Positions 19,029 to 26,992 of a DNA stretch of 64,000 nt are shown here, one piece after another (the first letter of the stretch is position 1; every line of letters begins with the position of its first letter). Source of the stretch: Bacteroidota bacterium (GTDB lineage Bacteria; Bacteroidota; Bacteroidia; Bacteroidales; FEN-979); assembly GCA_026391355.1 (NCBI GenBank), contig JAPLDH010000026.1, positions 1 through 64,000 of the forward strand, written 5' to 3'. The notes beneath the pieces are model-generated. The model was not told where the DNA came from and did no database searches. It saw only the letters and a program-made list of their open reading frames with translations. A program made the position numbers and the translations under genes.

Positions 19029-20087
19029 TTATTTATTAAAAATCAACCTTGATGTTATTGTTCTGCTTCCTTCTGTCAGCTTCAGAAAATAGATACCAGA
19101 TTGCAACCCTTCGCCCGGAAGCCAAAGTTGATATTCACCTTTTTTGCCCCCGGTCTGCACCGTATTCAATTTATTTCCTCCCATATTGAAAAGTTCAAGT
19201 TTCCAGGATTGTGAGTGTATAATGTTAAACCGGATCAATGTTTTATTGAGAAATGGATTTGGCGAAACCGTTAACATACTGTTATCCTTTCCCTTTTCAT
19301 CCATGATACCATATATTGACTCATACCCTATGGCAGCAGTAAAAATCTCTGATACGAACTGAGGGGCAACCAGTTCGGTAGCCGCAGCGTTGGGATGGCT
19401 GTCACCTGCTCCTGATCTGTACTGGATAAGTTCCATACCGTCAGGTCCGGCGAGTTTATGAAAATAATCGAAAATGTAAACATTGGCGGGAAGGATTCCG
19501 GTTATCGGATCAAGACCTTCAGCCAGCGTATCTTTAGCCCAGGTGCAGAACCAGTCTGACAGGGCAGCTTCGTCTGCATTCGTAGACGCAGGTTCCAGGG
19601 GGGCATTTGTCCAAATAGTGAAAAAGTTTCCGGGATGAGACCTCATTGCATTGATTATATGGCGCCAGTGCCATTTGTAATTGTACACGGTTTTCATCTC
19701 CGGGTAAATGGTATCACCCGGTGTTCCGGGATCCGACATTGCCGAAGATGGGAAGCAGGATTTGATCACGATGATCTTATTATCCGGAAGGTAATAACCG
19801 ATTCCCGTGACGTTACCGGGATCTTCGAAGAAAGCATGCCATCTGACCCATTCATTATCATCCGGTGACCACCACTCCTCATTCATCGTTACAGCCAGGG
19901 AACCGATATATCCATGGTCCGTGTTGTATTTATCCATTTCCTGCGGAACGCTTGTACTGCTTCCATTAGGCCCCCAGATACATGCTCCGGTTGAATGATG
20001 CAGGAAAATGCCTGAGCGGAATTGGGCATAAAGACATCCTCCCGACCATAAAGTAAATATCAGGATAAGAGAGAGTAATTTTTTCAT
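19029..20087 (-). CDS. SGNH-hydrolase-like secreted protein with T9SS domain
   Basis: A 352-residue exported protein with a signal peptide (1-21). The mature start (FLHHSTGACIWG) has the position of an SGNH block I nucleophile. A late DSHPNAAATELVAPQFV segment strongly resembles block V (Asp-x-x-His) of SGNH/GDSL esterases. The central KWHWRHIINAMRSHPGNFFTIWTNAP region is typical of Bacteroidota members. The last ~75 residues form a type A T9SS domain (ESIYGIMDEKG, SPNPFLNKT, GIYFLKL). Deacetylation of a surface or dietary glycan is plausible. The canonical GDS is replaced by HST, so catalysis needs testing. Confidence 0.72.
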   Translation of the reverse strand: MKKLLSLILIFTLWSGGCLYAQFRSGIFLHHSTGACIWGPNGSSTSVPQEMDKYNTDHGYIGSLAVTMNEEWWSPDDNEWVRWHAFFEDPGNVTGIGYYLPDNKIIVIKSCFPSSAMSDPGTPGDTIYPEMKTVYNYKWHWRHIINAMRSHPGNFFTIWTNAPLEPASTNADEAALSDWFCTWAKDTLAEGLDPITGILPANVYIFDYFHKLAGPDGMELIQYRSGAGDSHPNAAATELVAPQFVSEIFTAAIGYESIYGIMDEKGKDNSMLTVSPNPFLNKTLIRFNIIHSQSWKLELFNMGGNKLNTVQTGGKKGEYQLWLPGEGLQSGIYFLKLTEGSRTITSRLIFNK

Positions 20088-20154
20088 ATGCTGTAATCAT
20101 TTCTAAGCGCCGTTCAAAAATAGGGAAAAAAATCAGAAAGTCAAACCGGTGTTT

Positions 20155-20286
20155 TATCTTTGTTTGTAAAATCCTCTCTTTACGAAAAGATCATTATTGT
20201 TGTTCGTCATGGTTTTTACACTGGCCCTGGCAGCGATCTGCCGGAATCCAGGAAGTTCTTCTGTGCAGTTTACCATTTTGGTATAG
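20155..20286 (+). pseudogene. Decayed 5' end of a secreted-protein gene
   Basis: A perfect TATCTTTG promoter box (20155-20162) is followed at 20182 by ACG AAA AGA TCA TTA TTG, which would read as a signal peptide (KRSLLLFVMVFTLALAA) if ACG were ATG. The frame closes at TAG 20284-20286 after 34 codons. The combination looks like a promoter plus export signal left from a lost gene. No intact start is present. Confidence 0.4.
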
Positions 20287-20306
20287 ATAACATTTTAGCA
20301 TACCTA

Positions 20307-20335
20307 TTGTTATTTCCAAAATTTTCGTAATTTTG
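20307..20335 (+). promoter_or_regulatory. Promoter of tRNA-Asn
   Basis: TTG at 20307-20309, 18 bp spacer, TAATTTTG at 20328-20335. The tRNA begins 13 bp downstream at 20349, matching the expected start distance. Confidence 0.65.
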
Positions 20336-20348
20336 CGCTCCTTAAAAT

Positions 20349-20422
20349 TCCTCCTTAGCTCAGTTGGTTAGAGCATCTGACTGTTAATCAGAGGGTCGCT
20401 AGTTCAAGTCTAGCAGGGGGAG
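20349..20422 (+). tRNA. tRNA-Asn (GTT)
   Basis: A 74-nt cloverleaf with acceptor TCCTCCT/AGGGGGA, anticodon stem TCTGA/TCAGA, anticodon GTT at 20383-20385, and T-arm GCTAG-TTCAAGT-CTAGC. CCA is not encoded. It is an inverted near-copy of the gene at 17191-17264. Confidence 0.95.
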
Positions 20423-20442
20423 CAGAAACAAGTGTAAAGTGT

Positions 20443-20478
20443 AAGGTGCAAAGTGTAAATTATTACCCTTTGCACTTT
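20443..20478 (+). terminator. Stem-loop after tRNA-Asn
   Basis: AAGGTGCAAAG (20443-20453) pairs with CTTTGCACTTT (20468-20478), 11 bp with one G-T, and is followed by a T-rich stretch. It lies inside a minisatellite-like run of GTGTAAA/GTGCAAA units (20430-20459), so it may be a repeat that also serves as a terminator. Confidence 0.5.
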
Positions 20479-20691
20479 TCGTTTTAGACGTTGCACTTCA
20501 CATTTCGGATTTCATACTTGCGGCAGTTTTCCAGGCAGGTGAAAACAGAACTTACGCTTCGCTCATAGAAGCGAAGATTTTCTTTTTCGTTTCACCATTC
20601 CCCTTTCTGTTGTATGAAACGATTTCAGTAAACATTATTTTTATTTTAACTTTACGATTTGATTTATTCCTATTGTTTAAATCATCCGGCC

Positions 20692-22359
20692 ATGAAATCT
20701 ACATGTATACGTTTCAGTGCATTCCTTTTTCTACTTTATCTTTTTTTCCTTGTTCCCGGAAATAAAGTTGTTTCCCAGAACTTCCCCCCCATGGAGGTGA
20801 CTATTCTTGACTCAAGTGCGACCCAGGGATATTATTTCCTTGCTCCTTATGCATCTTCACCTCCTTACAATTACGTCCACCCCCAGTTGATTCTCGACAG
20901 GTTTGGAAAAATTGTCTGGTATAGAATTTTTCCCGGCTCTCCACAATCCACTACCACCTATGATTTTACACTCCAGCCTGACGGAAGGATGACTTATTAT
21001 TCAATTGCCAGAGATAAATTTTTCGTGATGGACAGTACCTTCATTAAAAAAGATTCGCTTGGTTCAACGAACGGATTTCCTCTCGACGTGCATGACCTTC
21101 AGTTTCTTCAGAATGGTCATTATCTTTTACTTGCCCAGGAAACAAGGATCATGAACCTCACGGGGTACCATTTTTTTGGCTTTAATCATACTTCACCGGG
21201 TGGTGCAAATGCCCAGGTCATAGGAGTGGTAATCCAGGAGTTTGATGAAAATAAAAACCTCGTGTGGGAGTGGAAAGGACATGATCATTTTGCTTTCAAC
21301 GATGTGGATTCCCTATTTCTTTACAACCCGAACAAAGTGGACTGGACTCATGCCAATGCCGTGGAGCTTGACGATGATGGGAACGTTCTTCTCTCCTGCA
21401 GGCATTTTGATGAGATCACGAAAATAGACCGGCAAACAGGGGACATCATTTGGAGATTCGGGGGGAAAAGAAACCAGTTCACCTGCATCAATGATCCATT
21501 GAAGTTCAGCGGCCAACATGATATACGAAGGATCAGTAATGGAGATATTACCTTTCTCGATAATGGGATCTATCATGTTCCTCCGTTAGCCCGGGCCCTG
21601 GAATACGTGCTGAATGAAAGTGCAAAAACATCCACCCTGGTCTGGAATTACTCATACGATAGTTCCCTCTACAGCGTCGCAGTGGGAAACCATCAGGTGA
21701 TACCCAATGGCAATCATCTTATCGATTTTGGGGCCATTCCGGACGGATTTCCATGGTTTGTTCTGGTCAAACCCGACAAATCAATGGTGATGGAAATCTC
21801 CTATGCAGGATCCTATACGAGTTACAGGGCCTTCAATTATGATTCTCTACCCTGGGCATTGACCCAGCCTTTAGTTGATTGTTATAAATCGGGGAATAAC
21901 TATTTCCTGGAAGCCGAACCCGGTCATTCTCAATATCTATGGTCAACAGGAGCTACTTCGCAAACCATTCAGGTCACCAATCCCGGGGAATTCTGGGTGT
22001 ATGTTCCATATGGCGAAGGGTATGTCAGTTCCAGGCACATTGTGGTATCAGATACATCCAACCCCTGTCTTTATCTGCCCATACCAAAACCGGCTGAGGG
22101 AATTCCCTTGTCTGTGAACTGCGTTCCTAATCCAGTCCGCGACCACGCAAGGATCATCTTTGACCTTCCGGTAAAATCAGAAATCTCCTTTGAAATTCTG
22201 GACCTCTCTGCCAGGATTAGAATCAGCTTTCCATATACTGTTTTTGCCCCCGGTAAATATATAATTCCTGTCGACTTTTCTACCCTTGAAAAAGGCATCT
22301 ATTTCCTGCGATTCATTACCGGTCAATCCGTCACTACTAAAAAAATCATTGTAGAATAG
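20692..22359 (+). CDS. Arylsulfotransferase (ASST)-family protein with T9SS domain, second copy
   Basis: A 555-residue secreted protein. The start at 20692 (MKSTCIRF) is preferred over an in-frame ATG at 20659 because it gives a proper signal peptide ending near VVSQ. The ASST-type beta-propeller covers about 40-400 (HDLQFLQNGHYLLLA, WTHANAVELDDDGNVLLSCR, GDIIWRFGGKRNQF, SGQHDIRRISNGDITFLDNG); the conserved His residues in HDLQF, THANA and QHDIR fit family active-site positions. A short Ig-like stretch and a T9SS domain (NCVPNPVRDHARIIF...GIYFLRFI) end the protein. It is clearly related to, but diverged from, the gene at 15455. Confidence 0.83.
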   Translation: MKSTCIRFSAFLFLLYLFFLVPGNKVVSQNFPPMEVTILDSSATQGYYFLAPYASSPPYNYVHPQLILDRFGKIVWYRIFPGSPQSTTTYDFTLQPDGRMTYYSIARDKFFVMDSTFIKKDSLGSTNGFPLDVHDLQFLQNGHYLLLAQETRIMNLTGYHFFGFNHTSPGGANAQVIGVVIQEFDENKNLVWEWKGHDHFAFNDVDSLFLYNPNKVDWTHANAVELDDDGNVLLSCRHFDEITKIDRQTGDIIWRFGGKRNQFTCINDPLKFSGQHDIRRISNGDITFLDNGIYHVPPLARALEYVLNESAKTSTLVWNYSYDSSLYSVAVGNHQVIPNGNHLIDFGAIPDGFPWFVLVKPDKSMVMEISYAGSYTSYRAFNYDSLPWALTQPLVDCYKSGNNYFLEAEPGHSQYLWSTGATSQTIQVTNPGEFWVYVPYGEGYVSSRHIVVSDTSNPCLYLPIPKPAEGIPLSVNCVPNPVRDHARIIFDLPVKSEISFEILDLSARIRISFPYTVFAPGKYIIPVDFSTLEKGIYFLRFITGQSVTTKKIIVE

Positions 22360-22422
22360 CCACTGAATCCTAATATAAAAACCCAGACAAAATCTCGCAT
22401 TATTATCTTTGGCGATAAGACA

Positions 22423-23430
22423 TTATTGGGTTAAGTAACAAGGTTTTTTCATGATCACCTTCATCGAAACACCAATTCTTTCTCCTTCTTTGACCGCAGT
22501 TTCATAACCCTTTATGGTGTTGATCAATAAATCTTCATCGATGCGAATTTTGTTTTTTTCAAACAGCAACACCACCGTAGAACCCCCAAATTTGAAATAC
22601 CCTTTCTCTTCCCCTTTTTTTACAAAATTCCCCGTATAAGTCTGTACGATACTTCCTGCCAGGGTTGCACCTACTTCAGTCATCACAACATCTCCAAACA
22701 AGGGGTTTGAAATGATGGTAAATTCCCTTTTGTTCAGGCAGAATATTTCAGTCATTTTGCGCAAAGCAAGGGGGTTAACTGAATAATATTCACCATCAAT
22801 CCGGGTGATGGGTGATACACTTCCGCTAATGGGAAAATGGAAACGGTGGTAATCGAAAGGGGCAAGCCGGATGATCACCAGGGTGCCATCAATGTATTTT
22901 TGAGCAAGGCGGGCATTATTCAAAAACGAAAAAATATCGAAGCGGTATCCTTTGATGATAAAATCGCTGTTGCTGATATTGGCATATGCCAGTATTTTTC
23001 CATCAGCAGGCGAAACTGTAACGGTTGAGTTGGTATCCACCGGCCTGGCATTATTCATTAGTTTCCGGGTAAAGAAATCGTTGAAAGAGTCGAACTCCTG
23101 TTTTTGGGCGGTACTCATGTCGATATCAAATTCATCAACAAAGGGTTGTATTTTTTGGGTCGATGAAGGACGATCCATTCTGTTGCCATAAACAGACGAA
23201 ACCACCTTTCTTTTGGCCAGCGCCCACAATGTTGCTTCGCCAACCGGATTATTATACAGCCACACCAACCACTTTTCGCCAGACACTTTTTCCGTTTTTA
23301 ACAAGCCACTTTGCCTATCGTAATATTGGATGGGAGCTTGTGGCGGCAACGGATATAAAGCCAGTATGGCAATGACAGCAAGCAATAACAAAATGAGGCC
23401 CCACCTCTTTTTAGTTTTTGAAATGTTCAT
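22423..23430 (-). CDS. psd: Phosphatidylserine decarboxylase proenzyme
   Basis: A 335-residue membrane-associated enzyme that makes phosphatidylethanolamine from phosphatidylserine. One N-terminal TM (residues 10-28) anchors it. It has the substrate-facing SPADGKILA motif (catalytic Asp), YHRFHFPISG (catalytic His) and the C-terminal FGGSTVVLLFE self-cleavage site, where Ser becomes the pyruvoyl group. The FNDFFTRKL segment is family-typical. It stands alone between two secreted-protein genes; pssA is not in the window. A TATATTTG box lies ~140 bp upstream (23579-23572, minus strand). Confidence 0.93.
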   Translation of the reverse strand: MNISKTKKRWGLILLLLAVIAILALYPLPPQAPIQYYDRQSGLLKTEKVSGEKWLVWLYNNPVGEATLWALAKRKVVSSVYGNRMDRPSSTQKIQPFVDEFDIDMSTAQKQEFDSFNDFFTRKLMNNARPVDTNSTVTVSPADGKILAYANISNSDFIIKGYRFDIFSFLNNARLAQKYIDGTLVIIRLAPFDYHRFHFPISGSVSPITRIDGEYYSVNPLALRKMTEIFCLNKREFTIISNPLFGDVVMTEVGATLAGSIVQTYTGNFVKKGEEKGYFKFGGSTVVLLFEKNKIRIDEDLLINTIKGYETAVKEGERIGVSMKVIMKKPCYLTQ

Positions 23431-23461
23431 CTGTTATTATTTGTTTTTTATGAGTCAGATG

Positions 23462-23481
23462 CCTGCCTGTCGTCAGGCAGG
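23462..23481. repeat. Short palindromic element CCTGCCTG-N4-CAGGCAGG
   Basis: A perfect 8-bp stem with a 4-nt loop (TCGT), 32 bp upstream of psd. The rest of 23431-23727 shows no gene. Confidence 0.75.
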
Positions 23482-23727
23482 GAATAAGCCAGATTGAATC
23501 TGATATCATCATAGGTTGGTGAATTATTCCAAACATGACTATTTCATGTTTGCTTTGTTTGCCTTGAATAGCAAATATAGTGCAAAGTCCAATAAATCAT
23601 AGCACTGACCAGATGGGGTTATCCTGTGAAACGATAGAAGAAGTTCATTAAACACCAGTAATTATCCGGATAAATACTTATTCGGGGTAATTGACATGTT
23701 GCAACTTTGTTCAGTAAGGGGAGCCTA

Positions 23728-26361
23728 TTATTTCATTATGATGAACTTTTTGGAATAGACTTCGTTTTTGGTTTGCAATTGCAGGAAATAAATTCCTTCC
23801 GGAAGATTATCAATCTTTACCCTGAGAGTCTGGTCCCCGTTTGGATTTACTGTTACAACCTGCTGTCCCTGCGTGTTCATGATCCGGACCTGGTTGAAAT
23901 TGCCATTAAATGCAGTAAGGTCAACCATAAGAACGTCCTTCGCCGGATTGGGATAGATATTTATTTCATCCGTTGTCAGGTCATTTATTCCAAGAGGACT
24001 CCTGGTGACAGTCAGTGACAGGTCATACGTTCCCGCTTCCCCTGTGAATTTTGGCGATACAAGAAAATAAATTGTTCCACCCGATTGAGAAACAACACTA
24101 TTTGCCAAAGCGTCATCAAATGTATTGGTAAAGGTAGTTCCCATATCCGTGGAAACGGAGCAAATCGCATCCACAGTATAGGTCTGGGCAGGGCCACCGG
24201 GGTTTAATAAATCGTACAACATGGCTCCAACCGTGTAACTGTAACCAGGCGGTAAAACCAATTTATAAATATCATAATCAGTTGTTGGAGAATTTGCGAT
24301 ATTGGCATTAAGGGTATTGATGATGGCAGTGTTCCCTGTAAACGTGACCGACAGGTTAGATGCTGTTTGTAAGGTATTATTGGGTTCCCAGGGATCAGCG
24401 CCGTATGGAACCTGCTGAACTGTAACTTCCACAGGATTGAGATAATTGGTTGAACCGGTCAATTCCCATGACTGACCTGTGCCACTCGGCAAATATTGCA
24501 TGGCCATAAGGTAGGTTCCGGGATCGCAATTCAGATTTGTTGTGCTAAAGGTCAGACCGTTGGTATGACTCCCTGCAGCCAGGTTCTGACCCGTTAACTC
24601 GCCGATGGTAGCGACTGCATATCCATCAAGATCATACAGGGAGACATCGTAAGTTCCGGTAAAGTCAGTTGTGCCGGTATTCGCAACATCAAGGTGGACC
24701 GATGCAGCCTCCCCCTGGACAATAGTAGAACCCGGAGTTAATACCATGTCCGAATACAACTCCAGGGTATTGGCATGATGCACCTTGATTGATGCCAGGT
24801 TCGTATAGCCATTTGTATCGGATACTTTTATCCAGAGGCTGTCGTTGGTAACGGAATAAAAAATCCCGATGGAATAATTTCCCGGAAGCATAGTCAGCAA
24901 TCCGGAGTTGGAAAATGTAACCCCACCATTAAAATGACCGCCTGCAGGAAGTGAGACACCTGAAAGAACCTCAACATAATCGATAAAAGTATTGTTTGCA
25001 TCAACTATTGCAGCATACAAATAACCGTTGAAATCCGTAGCGGTATAGTTGGCAATATTGGTATGTACCGTGAAAGCCTGACCATATTCTATATCCGAGG
25101 GTGATGCAGTAACGAAATCGTACAGATCAAGGGTGGAAGACTGACCCTCTCCACCATTTGGACCCTGAATTCCAATGACGCACTGCTGACCGCTATTAAA
25201 ACCTCCTGTTCCGCCACCGGTACCAGTGCCGGTGGGATTTAATGCGTCGACATCAAAATACCCGTCAAATTGCCCTGACCAGCCCCAGTTAAAATGGAAA
25301 AAATCATTTGCATCATACCCGTCACAATTAAAACAGTGACCGCCACCACTTCCAAAACCTGCATAAAGAACAGGCCGTCCTCCGTCAAGTTCCGTTTTTA
25401 ATAGCGTTTGCCAATCCGTTTTATTGGGATAGTCTGACCTGACTTTCCCAACAGCATTCGGGTAACCAAAATAAGTTTTCAGTGCATATTCGGCGCAGGC
25501 CTGTACAGGACTTTGGGAGGAGACGACATAGGCTGAACTTCCGCCTGTCACTGCAATGCCATAGTTCATCTCGACACTCACCCCGCAATGATACATCAAG
25601 GTTGCAACTGCAGTATTTGCCCCGGTAACGGACAGAGGCATATTCGCCCAATCATAGGTGGTATTGCCGAAATTTGCCGACTGGATCCCATATTTGGGAT
25701 CAGTGTAAGAATGAAAGCCGGCTCCATTAGCAGGCGCACTCCAGAATCTCAGGATCTGGGCCATACCTGTTGCAACACATCCGGTTACGGAGAATTCATT
25801 TGCTGTATTATCATAAGGACACATGGCATTATAATAGAGCGCCTGATCCCAGGTAGTTTGTTCGAGGGGGTTCACGGTTTTTACTGATCTGCACAACATA
25901 TAGGAACCTGTACCTTTTATCAGTGACTCCCAATGGGATTTGATTTCTTCGGTTGCCTGCATGTTTTCAGCTCTCGCTTCCTCAATCTGCTCCTTATATC
26001 CATTCAACCACCAGGACACATCAGGAGCTATATTGTTTACATTAAATCCTGATTCATCAGAGTAGGCCAGCACCGGAGTCACATTATCTTCAGCCGATAC
26101 GATAATAAAACCATGGGAAGAATTAACATTAAAAACATAGAAGCATGCTCCTCCTGCCCCTGAACCGGAGTTATACTTGTTATTTGATTGGGCGGTATAA
26201 ACCAGTTCAAGACTGGAAACACTCTTTAACGTCATTGAATTAATCCGCTTTGTTAAAAAGTTTTGCCCGACAGTCCTTGCTGTCATCTCATCAATTTGTT
26301 TCCCATAAGTCAGGTTAAAAAAAACAAGAGATAAGATAATTAATGTCGAAAACCATTTCAT
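23728..26361 (-). CDS. C10-family (streptopain-like) cysteine peptidase with T9SS domain
   Basis: An 877-residue secreted protease. It has a signal peptide (1-20), then a Spi-like inhibitory propeptide (about 22-130, SSHGFIIVSAEDNVTPVLAYS). The C10 domain (about 165-390) has catalytic Cys195 in VTGCVATGMAQ and His342 in GGHCFNCDGYD, plus the FHFNWGWSGQFDGYF oxyanion region. Two CARDB-like beta domains and a Pro/Gly-rich domain follow. The last ~80 residues are a type A T9SS domain (INIYPNPAKDVLMVD...GIYFLQL). It is expected to be secreted as a zymogen and attached to the cell surface. A TAATTTTG box (26483-26476, minus strand) lies upstream. Confidence 0.93.
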   Translation of the reverse strand: MKWFSTLIILSLVFFNLTYGKQIDEMTARTVGQNFLTKRINSMTLKSVSSLELVYTAQSNNKYNSGSGAGGACFYVFNVNSSHGFIIVSAEDNVTPVLAYSDESGFNVNNIAPDVSWWLNGYKEQIEEARAENMQATEEIKSHWESLIKGTGSYMLCRSVKTVNPLEQTTWDQALYYNAMCPYDNTANEFSVTGCVATGMAQILRFWSAPANGAGFHSYTDPKYGIQSANFGNTTYDWANMPLSVTGANTAVATLMYHCGVSVEMNYGIAVTGGSSAYVVSSQSPVQACAEYALKTYFGYPNAVGKVRSDYPNKTDWQTLLKTELDGGRPVLYAGFGSGGGHCFNCDGYDANDFFHFNWGWSGQFDGYFDVDALNPTGTGTGGGTGGFNSGQQCVIGIQGPNGGEGQSSTLDLYDFVTASPSDIEYGQAFTVHTNIANYTATDFNGYLYAAIVDANNTFIDYVEVLSGVSLPAGGHFNGGVTFSNSGLLTMLPGNYSIGIFYSVTNDSLWIKVSDTNGYTNLASIKVHHANTLELYSDMVLTPGSTIVQGEAASVHLDVANTGTTDFTGTYDVSLYDLDGYAVATIGELTGQNLAAGSHTNGLTFSTTNLNCDPGTYLMAMQYLPSGTGQSWELTGSTNYLNPVEVTVQQVPYGADPWEPNNTLQTASNLSVTFTGNTAIINTLNANIANSPTTDYDIYKLVLPPGYSYTVGAMLYDLLNPGGPAQTYTVDAICSVSTDMGTTFTNTFDDALANSVVSQSGGTIYFLVSPKFTGEAGTYDLSLTVTRSPLGINDLTTDEINIYPNPAKDVLMVDLTAFNGNFNQVRIMNTQGQQVVTVNPNGDQTLRVKIDNLPEGIYFLQLQTKNEVYSKKFIIMK

Positions 26362-26878
26362 TTTTGTTGATTTTTTAATATGGGTTAGCGTGTTTTTTCA
26401 GCAATTACAGGTATTCCTGTGAATATCTGCAATGCAACCAATCTACCATTATTCATGGTATTTCGGATTTAATAACAAAATTACAAGAGATATTACGGAT
26501 TGGTGGCGGAAAATGCAAAAATTAGTTTCTTTTAATGAATTTTAACATTATGCCCGGTGGGAAAGGTGGAAAAAACACTCGCTTTGACCACTCTTCGCCG
26601 GAGCAATATGACCGCCGTACTTTGTTGATTGTTAATAAGATATTGTGGTAAACAAAAATCGGCAGAGGGTGGTCACGAACTCCGTTTCCCCAAATTTGGG
26701 AACATGATGAAGATGCAAGCAACTGTTTTACTTGCTTATCATTGTGTGCTGGAAGACTACAGGAAATATTCTATTCGGTTAATTGCTTTCTTAAAAAAGG
26801 AATATCATCTTGAAAAGACATTGTAAATCAGGCTGTGTTAAAAGCAATTGGTAATCGTTAGTGCAATTTTCACCTAAC
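26362..26878. other. Intergenic region, no convincing gene
   Basis: It holds the likely upstream region of the C10 peptidase gene, including the TAATTTTG box at 26483-26476 on the minus strand. Short frames exist on both strands (for example 26629-26826 plus) but lack recognisable domains, a promoter or a start context. Confidence 0.5.
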
Positions 26879-26992
26879 TCATTTTTTCTTTTTAGATTTC
26901 TGAAGTTTCTTCTTCAATTCAATGCCTTTTTTTGTCAGACGATAACGTTGTTCCTGATGTGTCGGAGTTTTGGCTCCTTGTTTTAACGTCAA
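26879..26992 (-). CDS. Possible 37-residue basic peptide or -1-frame RNase R tail
   Basis: In the -1 frame relative to the end of rnr, an open stretch reads TLKQGAKTPTHQEQRYRL, continues TKKGIELKKKLQ and ends KSKKKK before a stop. There is no ATG; a TTG overlaps the rnr stop (TTGA), which would allow coupled reinitiation. Alternatively it is the lysine-rich tail that RNase R proteins often carry, separated by a frameshift. The composition looks coding rather than random. Whether it is translated is open. Confidence 0.35.
   Translation of the reverse strand: MTLKQGAKTPTHQEQRYRLTKKGIELKKKLQKSKKKK

Noticed and set aside
17191-20422. Integrated element bounded by tRNA genes
   Set aside because: No integrase, transposase or phage gene is present between the tRNAs, so only an inversion or old scar is supported.
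22404-22411. Perfect TATCTTTG box on the plus strand between the second ASST gene and psd
   Set aside because: It points into the antisense strand of psd, has no TTG at the right distance and no gene downstream on that strand. An antisense RNA is possible but unsupported.
26629-26826. 65-residue plus-strand frame between the C10 peptidase and RNase R genes
   Set aside because: No promoter box, no recognisable domain and ordinary non-coding composition.
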